NCBI GenBank assembly: GCA_023512835.1
Contig: JAKCVP010000033.1
Coordinates: 124,001-188,000, forward strand
Direction: 5' to 3'
DNA from: Taxillus chinensis
Lineage: Eukaryota; Streptophyta; Magnoliopsida; Santalales; Loranthaceae
DNA: 64,000 nt
Shown: in pieces, positions 22,145 through 33,422 of the stretch
Position numbering within the stretch: position 1 is the stretch's first letter
How the letters are laid out: every line of letters starts with the position of its first letter
Made by a program: the position numbers and the translations under genes
Notes under the pieces: generated by a model
Seen by the model: only the letters and a program-made list of their open reading frames with translations
Told to the model about the DNA's origin: nothing
The model's database searches: none

Positions 22145-23837
22145 TCACGCCGCACTCTTCTCCTTCACCGCTGCAACCTCCTCAAACGTCTCGTCGGAAA
22201 AGGCAAGGTCCTTCTCAATAGACGTGTGGTCTTTGATCTTGAGCAGCACCAGTGGCGCCGCAACAATGAGACTTCCCGCAAGCAACCCCCAGCAGGACGC
22301 AAGGTAATTCATGTAAGGAACATCGTGATTATCCATTGCCCAGGTGACAGCGGCTCCTGCCGACTGGATGCCTCTGTTGATGTTGCAGTTAGCCTTACAT
22401 TGCGCCCTGGACTTGCAATGTCACGCGCAAGAGGTACTTACTTGTAGAAGCCTGCAAAGTTGGCCAGCTTGCGACCGTTGTTGGTCATGGCACCCATGAA
22501 CCTGCAGAATAGTGTCAGCTTCTATTGCAACTCTTCGCACCCGATAGGCAAGGCATTACTCACCAGTAGACGCAGGTCTGGAAAGCGGCGTCGTAGAAGC
22601 CGTAGAACAGGTACAAGAACATGTGACCCACGTAGCCGCTGGCAGTCCAATCCTGGAGCATTTGATTGGCCTTCAGCTGCTTGATCGTAGCACGATCATA
22701 GGTTCGCTGAAAGGCATATCCACCGCCCCAAACAGCCATTGTCAACACAAACAGAGCTGCCCAGCCAGCACGCGCTCTTGTGGTCCGGCGCATCCATTGC
22801 AAGTCTAGGCAGTATCCGAATACAAGAGCACCGAGCATCTGAGCTGCCCAGTATAGGACATTGTTCAGGGCTGACGTTCGGGTGTTGAAGTATGCCCCAT
22901 TGACTTCGTTGAACTGGTATGTCGTGAACCAGTTGGAAGCCCAGAACATGGGGAACAAAGCAACGACCCAGATGTCAGTCTTCAGCGTCTCCCAGAGTCC
23001 CAGCAATTCACTGATCCATGTAGGGTTCTTTTGCAGAATAACCTTGGAGCCATCCTTTCGGATCACGTCCTTAGCGTTTGCCAGGGTAAGGCCCAGGCAG
23101 GCTCCGAGGAAGGTGAGTACGAGGAAGCCAACGTACGTGCCGTCGCTAACGTCGGTCTTGACTGTAACATTGATGTTTTCACCGAGCGGGATCTGGTGCA
23201 AAGGGGATTAGCGACCGTGGCCTAGTAGAAAGCAAAAAAGTCAACTCACCAAAGAGCCAATGACACCACCTAGGTTGAAGATGATCCAAAACCATGAGAT
23301 GTACTTTCCCTTGGACTCTTCCTCTGGGTAACTCATCATGACGGCTCCCTGAGCAGACCACAAGCAGCCGGCGCAGACGCCCAACAGAGCACCAGCGAAA
23401 ATATTGAAACCGGCATTTGCCGTGTGCTTGTAACATAGGAAAGATGCAACATAGACGCAGTAGCCAATGCCACCAAATGCGAGGGTAGCTTTGATGCCAA
23501 GACGGTTGCAAATGCTGCCAGCGAAGAATCCCACAATAGAGAAGGTCGAGTAGAGCGCAATGTTGGCCTGGTCCTGTGCATATGGATCCGAAATACCAGC
23601 ACCACCTAGACCACCGAGGGCATTAAACATGCCTGGGCAGAGGAAGCATACAAAGGAGACCAGCAGCAGCTGCACCAGTGGCGATGCGTACCATGCTGCC
23701 TTCCACGAGCCAATGCTAAGCTGCTTGTACTTCCATCCAGCGGGTAGCTCGAAATCCGAGACGACGCCGAGGCGCTCGGACTGCGCAGGTGAAGACGAAG
23801 TGCCAATAATGGCCTCATCCTTCTCTGGGCCGGGCAT
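22145..23837 (-). CDS. NGT1: N-acetylglucosamine transporter, NGT1-like (UNC93/DUF895-type MFS)
   Basis: Four exons: 23250-23837, 22564-23192, 22442-22501 and 22145-22373. The introns are 57, 62 and 68 nt, and the total is 501 aa. The first TM region (LVQLLLVSFVCFLCPGMFNALGG, cut here by its ends) carries the CPGMFNALGGLG signature of the UNC93-like family to which Candida Ngt1 belongs. About 11-12 hydrophobic segments follow, with GFFAGSICNRLGIK, CLWSAQGAVMMSYP, KGKYISWFWIIFNLGGVIG and a final VPLVLLKIKD-like end. The expected role is H+-coupled GlcNAc import at the plasma membrane. The specificity claim rests on family resemblance plus location between a GlcNAc kinase and a GlcN-6-P deaminase. 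Other UNC93-like proteins of unknown substrate exist in fungi. Confidence 0.8.
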
Positions 23838-25248
23838 TTTGCGACTGAATCAGGTGACGGGGCCAGCCGTATGAGGCGGAAGCAGATGGTGTCTTTGATG
23901 CAACACTAACGACGCGATTGTTTGGCCGAGCCTGCGTTTATCTGAGGATGCAGCGTTTCAGCCGAGCGACAGCAGTTCAAATGGAATGCCTGACCGGTTG
24001 ATGGACAGAACAGCAAGAGGCGAGAGGAGGTCGGACGAGGGGGCGTAGAGAGCAGACGCGCCACTCGAACGCGCAGCAAATGGGCAGTGAACGCGGAGAG
24101 GCAAGTGGAGAGATGATATGTCTCTTCCTTGCAGTGCTCAGCCGCTGATAAGAAGCTCAAATGAGGGTATCGCTATGGTTACAGCGATCAGGCGTCGGGA
24201 GGGAGCCGTGGGTTTGTGGGGTCGATGGAACGTCAAGCACCTGGGGGAACGGTGGCGGCTGCAGAGTCGTATTGTGAGTGAATCGAGGTGAGGAAAAAGG
24301 CTTGGAAGCAATAGGGGGCAGCTGTGATGGTTAGGTATAGAAAAGCAGCACGCGATCAGCTTACGGATGGCAAAGAATCCGTGCGTGCAGCGAAACGTGG
24401 AACGAGCGGGATATGCGCAGAGCTCTGGTCGCCAGTTGAATCCCCAGAAAGGCCCCAACACGAGAGCTGATCCGCGCAGCAACCAGGACGTTTCCTACTG
24501 GATGTAGGTATACTATTGGTTGTGGTGCGCACAGCCGAGGTCGCCTACAAATGAATGAGCCACTGCTGTGCTGCACGCTGCCATCGTGAGCGCTCTGGTG
24601 CCATGGTCCCAAGAATGGGGGCCAGAGCCAGAAAGAGCGTGGGAGGGGAACGCTGGGCGGATTCTCGCATTTTGGCGTCTCGTATCTTCTTGGAGGTTCT
24701 ATTTGCAGCGCACTTCGCAGGGAGCTATCCGCAAGGTGTACTATTGCAGCATCGCAATTCCGATGTCCGTGGCCCAGATCGAGGCAGCACAATTGAATCA
24801 TTGTCACACCCACCGGTCAGCATTCCACTGCGCCGCCTGCACGGACGACAAGTCTGCGCTGCCTCTGCTTCTCCGCATCCACGCGCGCCAAAGAAAGCAG
24901 CCAGACCCGTGGACCGGCAGCGTTGCATGATTCGCCTTCCGCTACGACGTCGCCCTCACGTTGCAGCAACATGCCAATGCTGCGTTCCATCATGACGGAG
25001 GCCACTGGTGTCCTGGGTCCTTGCTGCCTTGATAACATGCCCATGCCGTCTGCCTGACCCTCGCCAATCAGCTGCCTTCCTCACCGTCAGAGGTACCTGC
25101 CTGGGCCGTCTTGTCTGCTGTCTGTCAACATCTCCAACGCCTGACCTGCAGCTAAGCGGTTGCCTCAGCCCTGCCACGCCTGTGTACAAGACACTGCTCC
25201 GCCAATCCACCCTAAACCACTTGACGCGGATTATATATTGGATCCATC
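23838..25248. promoter_or_regulatory. Divergent promoter of the transporter and deaminase
   Basis: About 1.4 kb separates the NGT1-like gene (-) from the deaminase (+). Co-induction by GlcNAc from a shared regulator is an inference. An AT-rich TTATATATTG lies at 25231-25240, very close to the deaminase start. No other gene is supported. Confidence 0.5.
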
Positions 25249-26473
25249 ATGTAAGGGAGCCTGCTGACGCTCTCAGCCATTCAATGGTTTTAACAGCCGC
25301 AGGCGGGTCATTGTCAGAGATACCAAGGAGAATGCCTCGTTGTACATTGCCGACTACATCATCGAGCGTATCCGGGCCTTTGAGGCCTCCAACCCTAGTA
25401 AACCCTTCGTCCTAGGTCTACCGACTGGAAGCAGCCCAGAGGCCATTTACAAGTCTCTGGTCCAGCGTCACAAGGCCGGCCAGATCTCATTCAAGAATGT
25501 TGTGACTTTCAACATGGACGAATATGTCGGCATCCCGAGAGAGCACCCGGAGTCCTATCATTCGTTCGTAGGCCCACCAGTCAGCATGTGACGTTCGCTC
25601 ATAACCAATAGTTTCATGTACAAGCACTTTTTCGCCCACATTGACATTCCTCCAGAGAATGTGAATATTCTGAACGGCAATGCGCCTGATCTTGAGGAAG
25701 AGTGCATGGCCTATGAAGAAAAGATCAAGCAGGCCGGAGGCATTGAGCTCTTCCTGGGTGGCATCGGTCCCGACGGTCACATTGCCTTTAACGAGCCCGG
25801 TTCCTCCCTATGCTCCAGGACAAGAGTCAAGACCCTTGCATACGACACCATCCTGGCCAATTCTCGCTTCTTCGGCAACGATGTCAGCCAAGTACCCAAG
25901 ATGGCCCTGACCGTCGGTGTCGGTACCGTAATGGATGTATGCAGACCTACCTCTCTTTGACCAAGAAACATTTGCTGATTGGCTTTCTAGGCCCGTGAAG
26001 TCATCATCATCATCACTGGTCCACATAAGGCACTGGCGCTGAAGAAGTGTATAGAAGATGGTGTCAATCACATGTGGACGCTTTCCGCTTTGCAAATGCA
26101 CAAGCACGCCATGTGTGTAGTGGATGAAGATGCAACGCTCGAGCTCCAAGTCAAGACTGTCAAGTATTTCAAGTCTATCGAACAGGTCGCGAACGAGTGC
26201 AAAATGTCGCAAACCCTGCCTTCTCCTGTTGACGCTCAGGCAAAGCAAGCATCCATTGCAGAACGCATCTCGAGCCCGATCCACCCCAAAGCGTTGCCCT
26301 TCCGCACCGAGGCACCTGCCTTGAGCATTCCGGCAATCGCTCCGCCACGGGCAAAGACCCCTGATTTTACTCCAGACAGAATGAGTTCTCGACTTGACGA
26401 CGTCGAGGCCCCTTCGATTGCTGCCGCACTAGCTGGCGCAGGAGCACCCAGCAAGACCGTCACTGCGGCATAG
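25249..26473 (+). CDS. NAG1: Glucosamine-6-phosphate deaminase (NagB family)
   Basis: Coding exons: 25249-25250 (the bases AT), 25303-25563, 25612-25936 and 25991-26473, giving 356 aa. The initiation codon seems to be split AT|G by a 52-nt intron (GTAAGG..CGCAG). Splicing yields [19 protein letters not shown], the conserved family N-terminus, and a stop lies just upstream in that frame. The second intron uses the weak donor GTTCGT (48 nt). Active-site residues align with E. coli NagB at a one-residue offset: Asp73 (NMDEY), Asp142, His144 and Glu149 ([14 protein letters not shown]). The enzyme converts GlcN-6-P to fructose-6-P and ammonia. A Pro/Ala/Ser-rich C-terminal tail of about 90 residues exceeds the bacterial length and is usual in filamentous fungi. 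Confidence 0.92.
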
Positions 26474-27016
26474 TGAGGCGCATGCCTGCACCTTGTCGGA
26501 AAAATTGCAAGCTGGGGGAAGATCACGAATCAAGGCGTTCAAAGGTTATGACTTGTCACTGCTTGTCCATGCTGGAAATGAGAGGCTCGGGAGATTGGGG
26601 CGGAGGCTTTTTTTGCTGCAGACAATTGAACGCACGGTCGTTATCCCAGGTTTTACTAGGGTTCACGAATACGCGGCCACTGTTGATATTGGCATGAATG
26701 TACAAGCCCAAGAGAACAGCTTCGATAATGATAATGCAAACGAACATTTGAATGCGCCAAGTGCAGGTGTCTGGTAACAGACGTGCACGGTCAGCTACCT
26801 GGCGTGCCTGGCATGCCTGGGTAGGTATCTCTACAGGCTACAGTTCCCTGGCTTCGTTGCGTAATGACTGACCGGTAGATCTCATCTCAAGCTCCAGGGC
26901 TCAGTTGCTGGGATTCTTCCCAGATGACGTGAAACTGCGCAGTGTCCATAGCTGGCGGAAAGTGATGACTGGCCGCGCTCTCTGCTACCAAGCCGCCCGT
27001 CCTACTTCGTTGTGTT
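26474..27016. other. Intergenic, tandem genes
   Basis: 3' flank of the deaminase and promoter of the next plus-strand gene. No further gene was seen. Confidence 0.55.
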
Positions 27017-28192
27017 ATGGAACCTTTCCCGTCTGTCCCCGCCGAGAGCCAGCCTGATGCTACTGCCGTCCACCATGGCGAGTCGAGGTCGCGATCGTCG
27101 AGCACATCCAAGGCGCAACAGAAGTCTCTTGTCGCCCATCGAAGGAGTCGTTCTGGCAGTCTGATCGCCAAGTTTCCCTTCCTGCGAGGAACGGCAGCCG
27201 CAGACGAAGAGCCTCTCATACAGATCGAACACAACTCGGATGAAGAAGAGGTAGACGGTTCAGGACCAGAGGGAAACCGTGCTCCACAGTCCCAGTCATC
27301 TCATGTCGTCAGCCGGCGGAGGAAGAGCTCTTTGCGTAAGACTGCATTGCTCGGTACGGGCAGATTCAGGTTCAGCGACCGTAGGAGCCCGCTCTCCGAG
27401 GCTTCCTCACCAAAGCGCGCGTCGCACCTTCCATCCGAGACAACCTCAATACAGGCTGCCAACCGCGACAATACCCAGGCAGACGTGCCATCGCCAAAAT
27501 CTTCCTCAGAGTACGAAGCCCTTGGCAGGCCGCTCCTGCTCGCTAGACCCAATCCTCGAGCGCTCTCGCAATATGAGCAGGGACCGCTCACCTTGGACAC
27601 AAGTGACGAACGAATCAACATCATCAAAAACCCACATGTTATCAGTCCGAGTAATACCTACGCTTCGACCACCGACGACGACGAGGGGCTTACTTTGCCC
27701 TCCATTCTCGGCTTGTCGACACCGTTAGCAAAGAACACTTCTGCATCTCCAACCTCGTCGGAGTCCTCAGCAATTGCAACTGCCAGCATGCCCATCTCTT
27801 TACCACGGCGCCGGTCCACCAAATCGCATCTTAAGTCCCCACTGTCCATGCCTCTTCCGGACTACAAGGCCATACATGACATGTCAACGATGATGGAAGG
27901 GGAATGGGACTACAGCACGACGGAATGGTGGGGCTGGACTATACTTTTCGCGACCTGGGTCGTGTTCATCATTGGCATGGGTAGCTGCTTCGAAGTTTGG
28001 AGCTGGGCATGGGATGTTGGAGAGACTCCGTATGCCCCGCCGGAGCTAGAAGACGACCCTACTCTACCCATTGTCGGATACTACCCTGCCCTGATGGTGC
28101 TGACCGCTGTCGTAAGTTGGATTTGGGTCATGATTGCCTGGGTTGGCATGAAATACTTCAAGCACGCCAAGATCCAAAGTGAAGATACCTGA
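27017..28192 (+). CDS. Conserved fungal two-TM membrane protein
   Basis: A single exon encodes 391 aa. The first 290 residues are hydrophilic, Ser/Arg/Pro-rich and probably disordered, with basic patches (RSRSSSTSK, SRRRKSSLRK) that look like phosphorylation targets. The conserved part is C-terminal. An aromatic TM segment (WWGWTILFATWVVFIIGMG, about 304-322) is followed by a Trp-rich loop, then VGETPYAPPELEDDPTLPIV, and a second TM (YYPALMVLTAVVSWIWVMIA). The tail is short and charged. The C-terminal block is reminiscent of an uncharacterised conserved fungal protein, but I cannot name a function. Both termini would face the same side of the membrane. Confidence 0.8.
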   Translation: MEPFPSVPAESQPDATAVHHGESRSRSSSTSKAQQKSLVAHRRSRSGSLIAKFPFLRGTAAADEEPLIQIEHNSDEEEVDGSGPEGNRAPQSQSSHVVSRRRKSSLRKTALLGTGRFRFSDRRSPLSEASSPKRASHLPSETTSIQAANRDNTQADVPSPKSSSEYEALGRPLLLARPNPRALSQYEQGPLTLDTSDERINIIKNPHVISPSNTYASTTDDDEGLTLPSILGLSTPLAKNTSASPTSSESSAIATASMPISLPRRRSTKSHLKSPLSMPLPDYKAIHDMSTMMEGEWDYSTTEWWGWTILFATWVVFIIGMGSCFEVWSWAWDVGETPYAPPELEDDPTLPIVGYYPALMVLTAVVSWIWVMIAWVGMKYFKHAKIQSEDT

Positions 28193-28233
28193 AGCTGCGA
28201 TCTTCCAGGTCCAGCAGAACCTCGATTCTGCGC

Positions 28234-29071
28234 TCAGCCTTCGATGCACTTGCTCTGCCAACGGATCTCAAAACCAAAGACGGTTTTGCGGAGCTCCTCG
28301 TCTCCGGGATCTTTTTCAAACATGACTTGGTCCATCTCCCATTTACCAAGGTCGACAACTTCGAGGCCACGGCCATCAGCGCGCACAAGATCGAAGAACG
28401 CAAGGTCTTTCTCTAGAAGCCATGGCCGGTAAGGCGTGAAGAAAACTAAAGCTTTGGCGCTCCGAGTCAAGGCAAGATTATCCGTGATGGATTTGAGCAA
28501 GTCCTCATGGCAGTGATGGTTGAAGAGTAAGTCCGCAAGCAAGATCAGATCGAAAGCGTGTCCAGCACTACCTTTATGGCTATCTTTTCGAGGTGATGAA
28601 GGGGGTGCAGCGCCCCAAAGATAGCCTGCAGCTGCAATATTGGAGAGTTCAATATCGGTGCAGTGCTCTATGTTGTAAGTCAAATTTGCAATTAGGTCCG
28701 CATCGGGGTAGTCCGTAACGAGCACCTCCTTCGCGCGAAAGAGCGCGCATACGAGACTTGGAAGACCGCCGCCAGCACCAAGCTCTAAAACACGTCTGCC
28801 ATTGACAAGGTCACCTGCGTGTGCCTCGATGTAGTCTGACATGACGCGGCCGCCCTGCCATAAGAGATGCCCCTACTGTTTGTCAACGATGCTATCTAGT
28901 CGCAAGCACAATGTAGACGAATCTTACCCACAGGGGGTTATGGCCTACGAATCGGAGTCGTAATGTGCGGCCAGTCTTCATTGTGTGTTCCTGAAAAGTC
29001 TGTGGCTTTTCTGGGGCAAAGTAACCCTCTGGTTCCTCGAACATGTCCAGCGGCTCTTCATGGTCAGACAT
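28234..29071 (-). CDS. EFM7: Protein N-terminal/lysine methyltransferase EFM7 (NNT1-like)
   Basis: Exons 28928-29071 and 28234-28872 are joined over a 55-nt intron (GTAAGA..CAGTAG), giving 260 aa, close to yeast Efm7. The N-terminus has the family blocks GYFAPEKP and RLRFVGHNPLWGHLLWQGGR across the splice junction. These are followed by the SAM-binding Gly-rich motif VLELGAGGGLPSL (about 76-88), the acidic motif VTDYPDADLI, and DLILLADLLFNHHCHE. Yeast Efm7 methylates the N-terminus and Lys of eEF1A, and older annotation calls it nicotinamide N-methyltransferase. The gene ends only 41 bp from the convergent membrane-protein gene. Its start faces the copper regulator. Confidence 0.92.
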
Positions 29072-29839
29072 TGTGAAAGTTGAAGCAGTAAAGCTGATTC
29101 AGGCTGGTGTGTTCTCGGTCAGCTAGCCAGTGTGGGTGGATCGGGGCACCTACTTGATACAAGCCTCGAGGTGCTTCATTAGGTGTTGATCACCTGCAGA
29201 CGGCCAAGGCTCAGCACGGCTTATTTTGCGAAGCCGAGCGGAAAATCAGCCCATGTGATCCAACGGCAAATTTGGTCGCAAAGGTCAATTTATCCGAAAA
29301 CTACCTCAACTTTGGTGAGCGAGTTGTTCGGTGAAGACTCCTGAGCCCTCGATTCTACCTAGTAATTAACGTCTCTTCTGTGGTCTGCTGTCAGTGAGAA
29401 AACCAAACAGGAGAAGCGGAGATGGTCTTGCGCCTCTGGTGATCCTGCCATCTTGGACCTCCGCAAACCGATCTCAATTTTCGGTTCGCCGCTGTCACGA
29501 AAAGAGATCCACTCCTTGACAAAGTCGGGCTTCACCTACAAAGCGCCCCAAGTCCAGGTCCCTCTGACCCCTCCTTTACCTGTTAACCTTCTTCACCTTC
29601 GGCTGAGCCCGCGGCCTGGCTACTCTATTAGAGAGCGAGCCTCCCGCCCTTTTGTATATGTCGCCATAGCATGCTGGAACCCGGTAGCCGCCTCTTCGCT
29701 CGCGCACACTTTCTGTCGTCGTGTCTGAGAAGTTTTCCTTGTCCCACCTGGTAGAACCCTCTTTGCGGAACCACCCTGTTCACAGAGGCTGGCTAGGACT
29801 TATTGGGGATCATCCGGATCCCCTGCTCCGCTCCAAAAG
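29072..29839. promoter_or_regulatory. Divergent promoter of EFM7 and the copper regulator
   Basis: About 770 bp lies between oppositely directed start codons, with no gene. I did not pick out convincing GCTC-type copper-response elements by eye. Confidence 0.5.
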
Positions 29840-31907
29840 ATGCCTACCATTGTCAAAAATAATACGTCAATCAAGGTTGCCTGGTACGTTCCTCTTCGCC
29901 CTGCACTCAACGTCTGTGTGCCCCAGCCAATGATGTTGACTCACATTTCTCTGTCAGCTTTGAGTGCATCAGAGGCCACAGGTCATCTTCATGTACACAC
30001 ACAAACAAAGTCTTGATCGAGGTTCGAAAACCTGGGCGTCCACTGAATAACGCCACCTCGCTCGCCAGTCCATCGGGCACTGTTCCTTCTAACCTCCAGC
30101 CTGCATACGTAGTTTTTGGCCACAGTGAGTCTCTTCTTGTGCGCCAAGAGTGATTGTTTATTTACTCAACGTTCGAAGGCCAAAGGCAATGTCCTGGCGA
30201 CGGTGTCATTCCGCAGGACGATTGGATAGAAACAGAGGCTAAACCATACCCAAAGAGCGCGGCCCTGAAGACAGAAAATCCAGCTGGTCGAGCACCAAAG
30301 GGCCGCGTCACCAAGACGGAATCTAAAGTACGTCGCTACTCGCTGGAATTGCTCTTTCCTTCGGTTTACGCTGACGCCAATTTAAGGCTCGTTCGCGGAA
30401 GAGCACACTTTCCAAAGCCGTTGCGAAGCACATCCAGGAGAACGGCCTTGACCTGACTAATTCTCCAACAGCTTCCGATGGCAATGATAGTGTCAATGGC
30501 GGTCGTTTACCATCCTCGCCTGATTTGAACTTTGGTGCATCGCCCCGAGCCAGTTGTTGTGGAGGCGGACCCCAACCTGCTCGTAGACAGTCGGATGCTA
30601 CGAGGACCATTTCACCTACAACTCAAGCCTTGAACGAGCTCACGGCAACTGTCTATCATCTACCAGGGCTAGGAAGCGATTCGCCAAAGACGTATGCAAT
30701 TCAAAGAGGCGTAGGGCGAAAGGTCACCTACGACAAGAAGTACAATGCTCTCGATGACGATGAGTTCATCTCGTTTCTCCGCGGTCTACAGCCTGCGGAG
30801 TTAAAAGTCAAGTTTCCTTACGATGAGTCGATACCTCCGGTGCTATCTTCAGAGCGAGCAGAGCCTGACAATGACGGTGATCCGGCTGGCCATGGATGCT
30901 GCTCGAACAAAGACGAGCAGACTGACGAGAATGTCGATGACGGATGTTGCTGCGGTGATGGATGTCTTTGTCTGGGCTGCTCGACCCATCCGGCGAATGC
31001 GACGACGTTGAAACATGTGGAAGATGCCACAAAGTTCATGCTAGAGGATCCGGCATATCAACAAGAGGACTATATTGAGTCAGAATACATCGAAGCTATC
31101 CTCGATGCTCGTCGCTTGAGCTTCACAATACAGGATCAGGCTCCTGCATCACAGCATTTGCCGGATCAGACGTCTGCTGTGAGGAGACCATTCGTCGCAC
31201 CCGGGCCCTCATTGACAACCACCGGCTCATGGCCGACTATTCACCATTTCAATAATTGGAACGCTCCGCACTTTTCTGGTCAAACCGCTTTACTCCTCAC
31301 TGGCTATGGCACTGCGCAGCAAATCATCCCTCTGCAGACATATGGCGGGACAGGGCAAGTGTTCGTCCTGGCGCCACCACCTCCACCCAAATGTTTTGAT
31401 CAGAATGGCGTATGTCGCTGTGGTCCAAATTGTGATTGTGAGGGCTGTCAAACCCATAAGAATCCTCCGTTCCGGCCGGAGATATCACATCCCGGTGGAC
31501 CGAACGTATACTCCAATCCGACGGGTCTGGGATTCCAGGCTAGCACTTTTGAACATGGAAACAATCTTAGGAGAGCAGACCCTCAGGTTCTACAAACTCG
31601 GTTGCACGCAAGAGCTGGGCCGTCCGGTTCCCCGAGTGAAGGACAGCAGCGCCATAATGATCTGAATGGCAGCAGATCTGGGAGCCAGCCTGCACCTGTC
31701 CAGAGCGCTCCCAATCAGGGTCGGCTGCCTGGCTTTGACGATTTCGAGCAGCTACTTGGAAGCCCTGGTTATCTCGATCAAGACTTCTTGAAGCATGCAT
31801 TGGATTCGAATCACTCACAAGCGACAGGATTCACCCACTCGCCTTCTTTCAACATCGGGAGTCCTCATGCATGGGGTGCCCACTCCTTCCCGACTACGCA
31901 GCCCTAG
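29840..31907 (+). CDS. MAC1: Copper-fist transcription factor, MAC1/CUF1/GRISEA type
   Basis: Four exons: 29840-29883, 29958-30124, 30179-30327 and 30387-31907, giving 626 aa. The introns are 74, 54 and 59 nt, two with clear branch sites. The copper-fist DNA-binding domain spans the first splice: Cys15, Cys18, Cys27 and His29 (CFECIRGHRSSSCTHT), then the minor-groove R(K)PGRP motif at about 38-43. Two Cys-rich copper-sensing (REP-like) clusters of the form CxCx3CxCx2CxxH lie at about 307-321 (CCCGDGCLCLGCSTH) and 463-477 (CRCGPNCDCEGCQTH). Two such clusters are diagnostic of Mac1-type activators, which switch on high-affinity copper uptake when copper is scarce, rather than Ace1-type detoxification activators. 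The product should be nuclear. Confidence 0.9.
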
Positions 31908-32225
31908 TTAGAGATTCGGTGCGTTTCAGCAAAAGAGATCGATTGTACAGACAAAGTTCTGCCTGAGCCAAAGGAAAAAGTGTACGTCTGTTTTACTTGC
32001 ATATTGGAGGCGATGACATTGCATGATTGGAGCATTAGGGCGGACATATCGCATGGCTTGGTAGAGTCACTTGAGCATGCTTCAGATGGAGTTCAGGATG
32101 ACTGTCGCGCGTGGGATGTGGAACGGTAGGATCTCACAGCCCCAATACGTATAGACAGCCTGGAGAGAACAGGCGCCGACAAGGCCTAGAATGATACCCC
32201 TAAGTCATATGATATTTCATGTCGA
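31908..32225. other. Convergent 3' flanks
   Basis: Region between the copper regulator (+) and BMT6 (-). No gene. Confidence 0.6.
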
Positions 32226-33332
32226 TCAGACTCTACGGTACACATGCATCTGGAAGCGCATGTTTTCGAGATCAATGGGATAGTCCAGGTGGTCGGGAAG
32301 GCGGAACCACCTGCTCTCCTCGCTGACAAGTTTCTCCCATGGACCCTCATCGTCGCCGTCCGGGGACTCTATCTCCTTTGCAGAGTGCAGGAGTGCGTGG
32401 TCCAGCAGCCACTGCATGGGGTACTTTTTCTTTGTCTTCTGGGTGCTCTCTTCTTGACCTTCGCTCTTCGCACCAAGCGAAACTTCACTGTAGCTGCCTG
32501 GGGAGTCTACGACGCAGAGCAGTGTACCCTTTCTCGATCTAGTCCACCGAGTCACGTCCAGCAAGAGCGTCTGAGTGGCTGCGATGGAAGTGGAGTACAA
32601 TTCATTGAGCGTGAACATGACAGTAATGATGTCGGTCATGCCCACGATAGCTTGTAGGAAGCGCTTGTTGGACTCGTCCAGCAGGTCAAAAGTGTGCACA
32701 TTGAGAGCCAGTGACGCAGGAGACGAGAGCGGAGCGGAGCCAGCCGTCGTCGAAGCTTTCAAAGTTCGCAGTGTATCCTCCCATTCAGCGCTGTCTATTG
32801 ATCGCACAGAGAAGTCACGGATGCTCTGCGAAGAGGCAAGCAGTCGATGCAGACCAGCCAGTGCGACAATCTCTGCTCCTGCACCGCCGCCCAAGCAGAG
32901 CACATTTAAATACTTGTCGGCGCCCGGAGGTCTTTGTTGATTATCAGTAGCAGCGACCGGCGACAGCTTACCTTTTGGCAACAGATCGAAGACTTCCTTG
33001 AGGATTGGCAGGTAGCCGAGAGCACGGCTCGCACTCCAACGAGCAGCATAGGCCTCAAGGTACTCGTCCTTGGCAAAGGCAGCGTGAAAGTCTCGGTTGA
33101 ACAAGTGACTCTTGACCTCTTGCAGGGTTGGCAGCAAGTTCTCGCGGACGGTGTTTGGATTTAATAGGTCAGGAAAGGCGGCTTTGAAAGCGTCAAGGAG
33201 CTGCTGATGCAGCTTGAGCGGAACAGCCGGAAGAGTTTGCGGTCCCACTGCGGGCTGAGCACCAGATCTCTGTGATGGTGCGCTTGGCCTAGGCGACCTT
33301 TGCGCAGCGGCCTTGCTTGAAGGAGGCGCCAT
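32226..33332 (-). CDS. BMT6: 25S rRNA (uridine-N3)-methyltransferase BMT6-like
   Basis: A single exon encodes 368 aa. A disordered Ser/Pro/Ala-rich N-terminus (1-35) precedes the family block QQLLDAFKAAFPDLLNPNTV (cut at its end) and FAKDEYLEAYAARWSASRALGY. The SAM-binding motif is YLNVLCLGGGAGAEIVALAG (about 141-160). Later conserved parts are TDIITVMFTLNELYS and the C-terminal SRWFRLPDHLDYPIDLENMR followed by QMHVYRR. These match the Methyltransf_34 family, whose yeast member Bmt6 makes m3U2843 in 25S rRNA in the nucleolus. An intron-like stretch at 32932-32971 (GTAAGC..CAAAG, 40 nt) is not removed in my model because that would shift the frame. Confidence 0.88.
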   Translation of the reverse strand: MAPPSSKAAAQRSPRPSAPSQRSGAQPAVGPQTLPAVPLKLHQQLLDAFKAAFPDLLNPNTVRENLLPTLQEVKSHLFNRDFHAAFAKDEYLEAYAARWSASRALGYLPILKEVFDLLPKGKLSPVAATDNQQRPPGADKYLNVLCLGGGAGAEIVALAGLHRLLASSQSIRDFSVRSIDSAEWEDTLRTLKASTTAGSAPLSSPASLALNVHTFDLLDESNKRFLQAIVGMTDIITVMFTLNELYSTSIAATQTLLLDVTRWTRSRKGTLLCVVDSPGSYSEVSLGAKSEGQEESTQKTKKKYPMQWLLDHALLHSAKEIESPDGDDEGPWEKLVSEESRWFRLPDHLDYPIDLENMRFQMHVYRRV

Positions 33333-33422
33333 GTGACGCTTGCTGCAGACAGTGGGCCGGGATGTTTGCGCGCGCGCAAGGATGGAGACAAGCTCCGCTG
33401 GTACAGAAGCGTGTGCGGCGCT

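Noticed and set aside
25231..25240. TATA box for the deaminase
   Set aside because: Too close to the AT|G start to be used as a normal TATA box; noted only as AT-rich sequence.
32932..32971. Intron-like GTAAGC..CAAAG (40 nt) inside BMT6
   Set aside because: Removing 40 nt shifts the frame and destroys the SAM-binding motif; reading straight through keeps a good protein.
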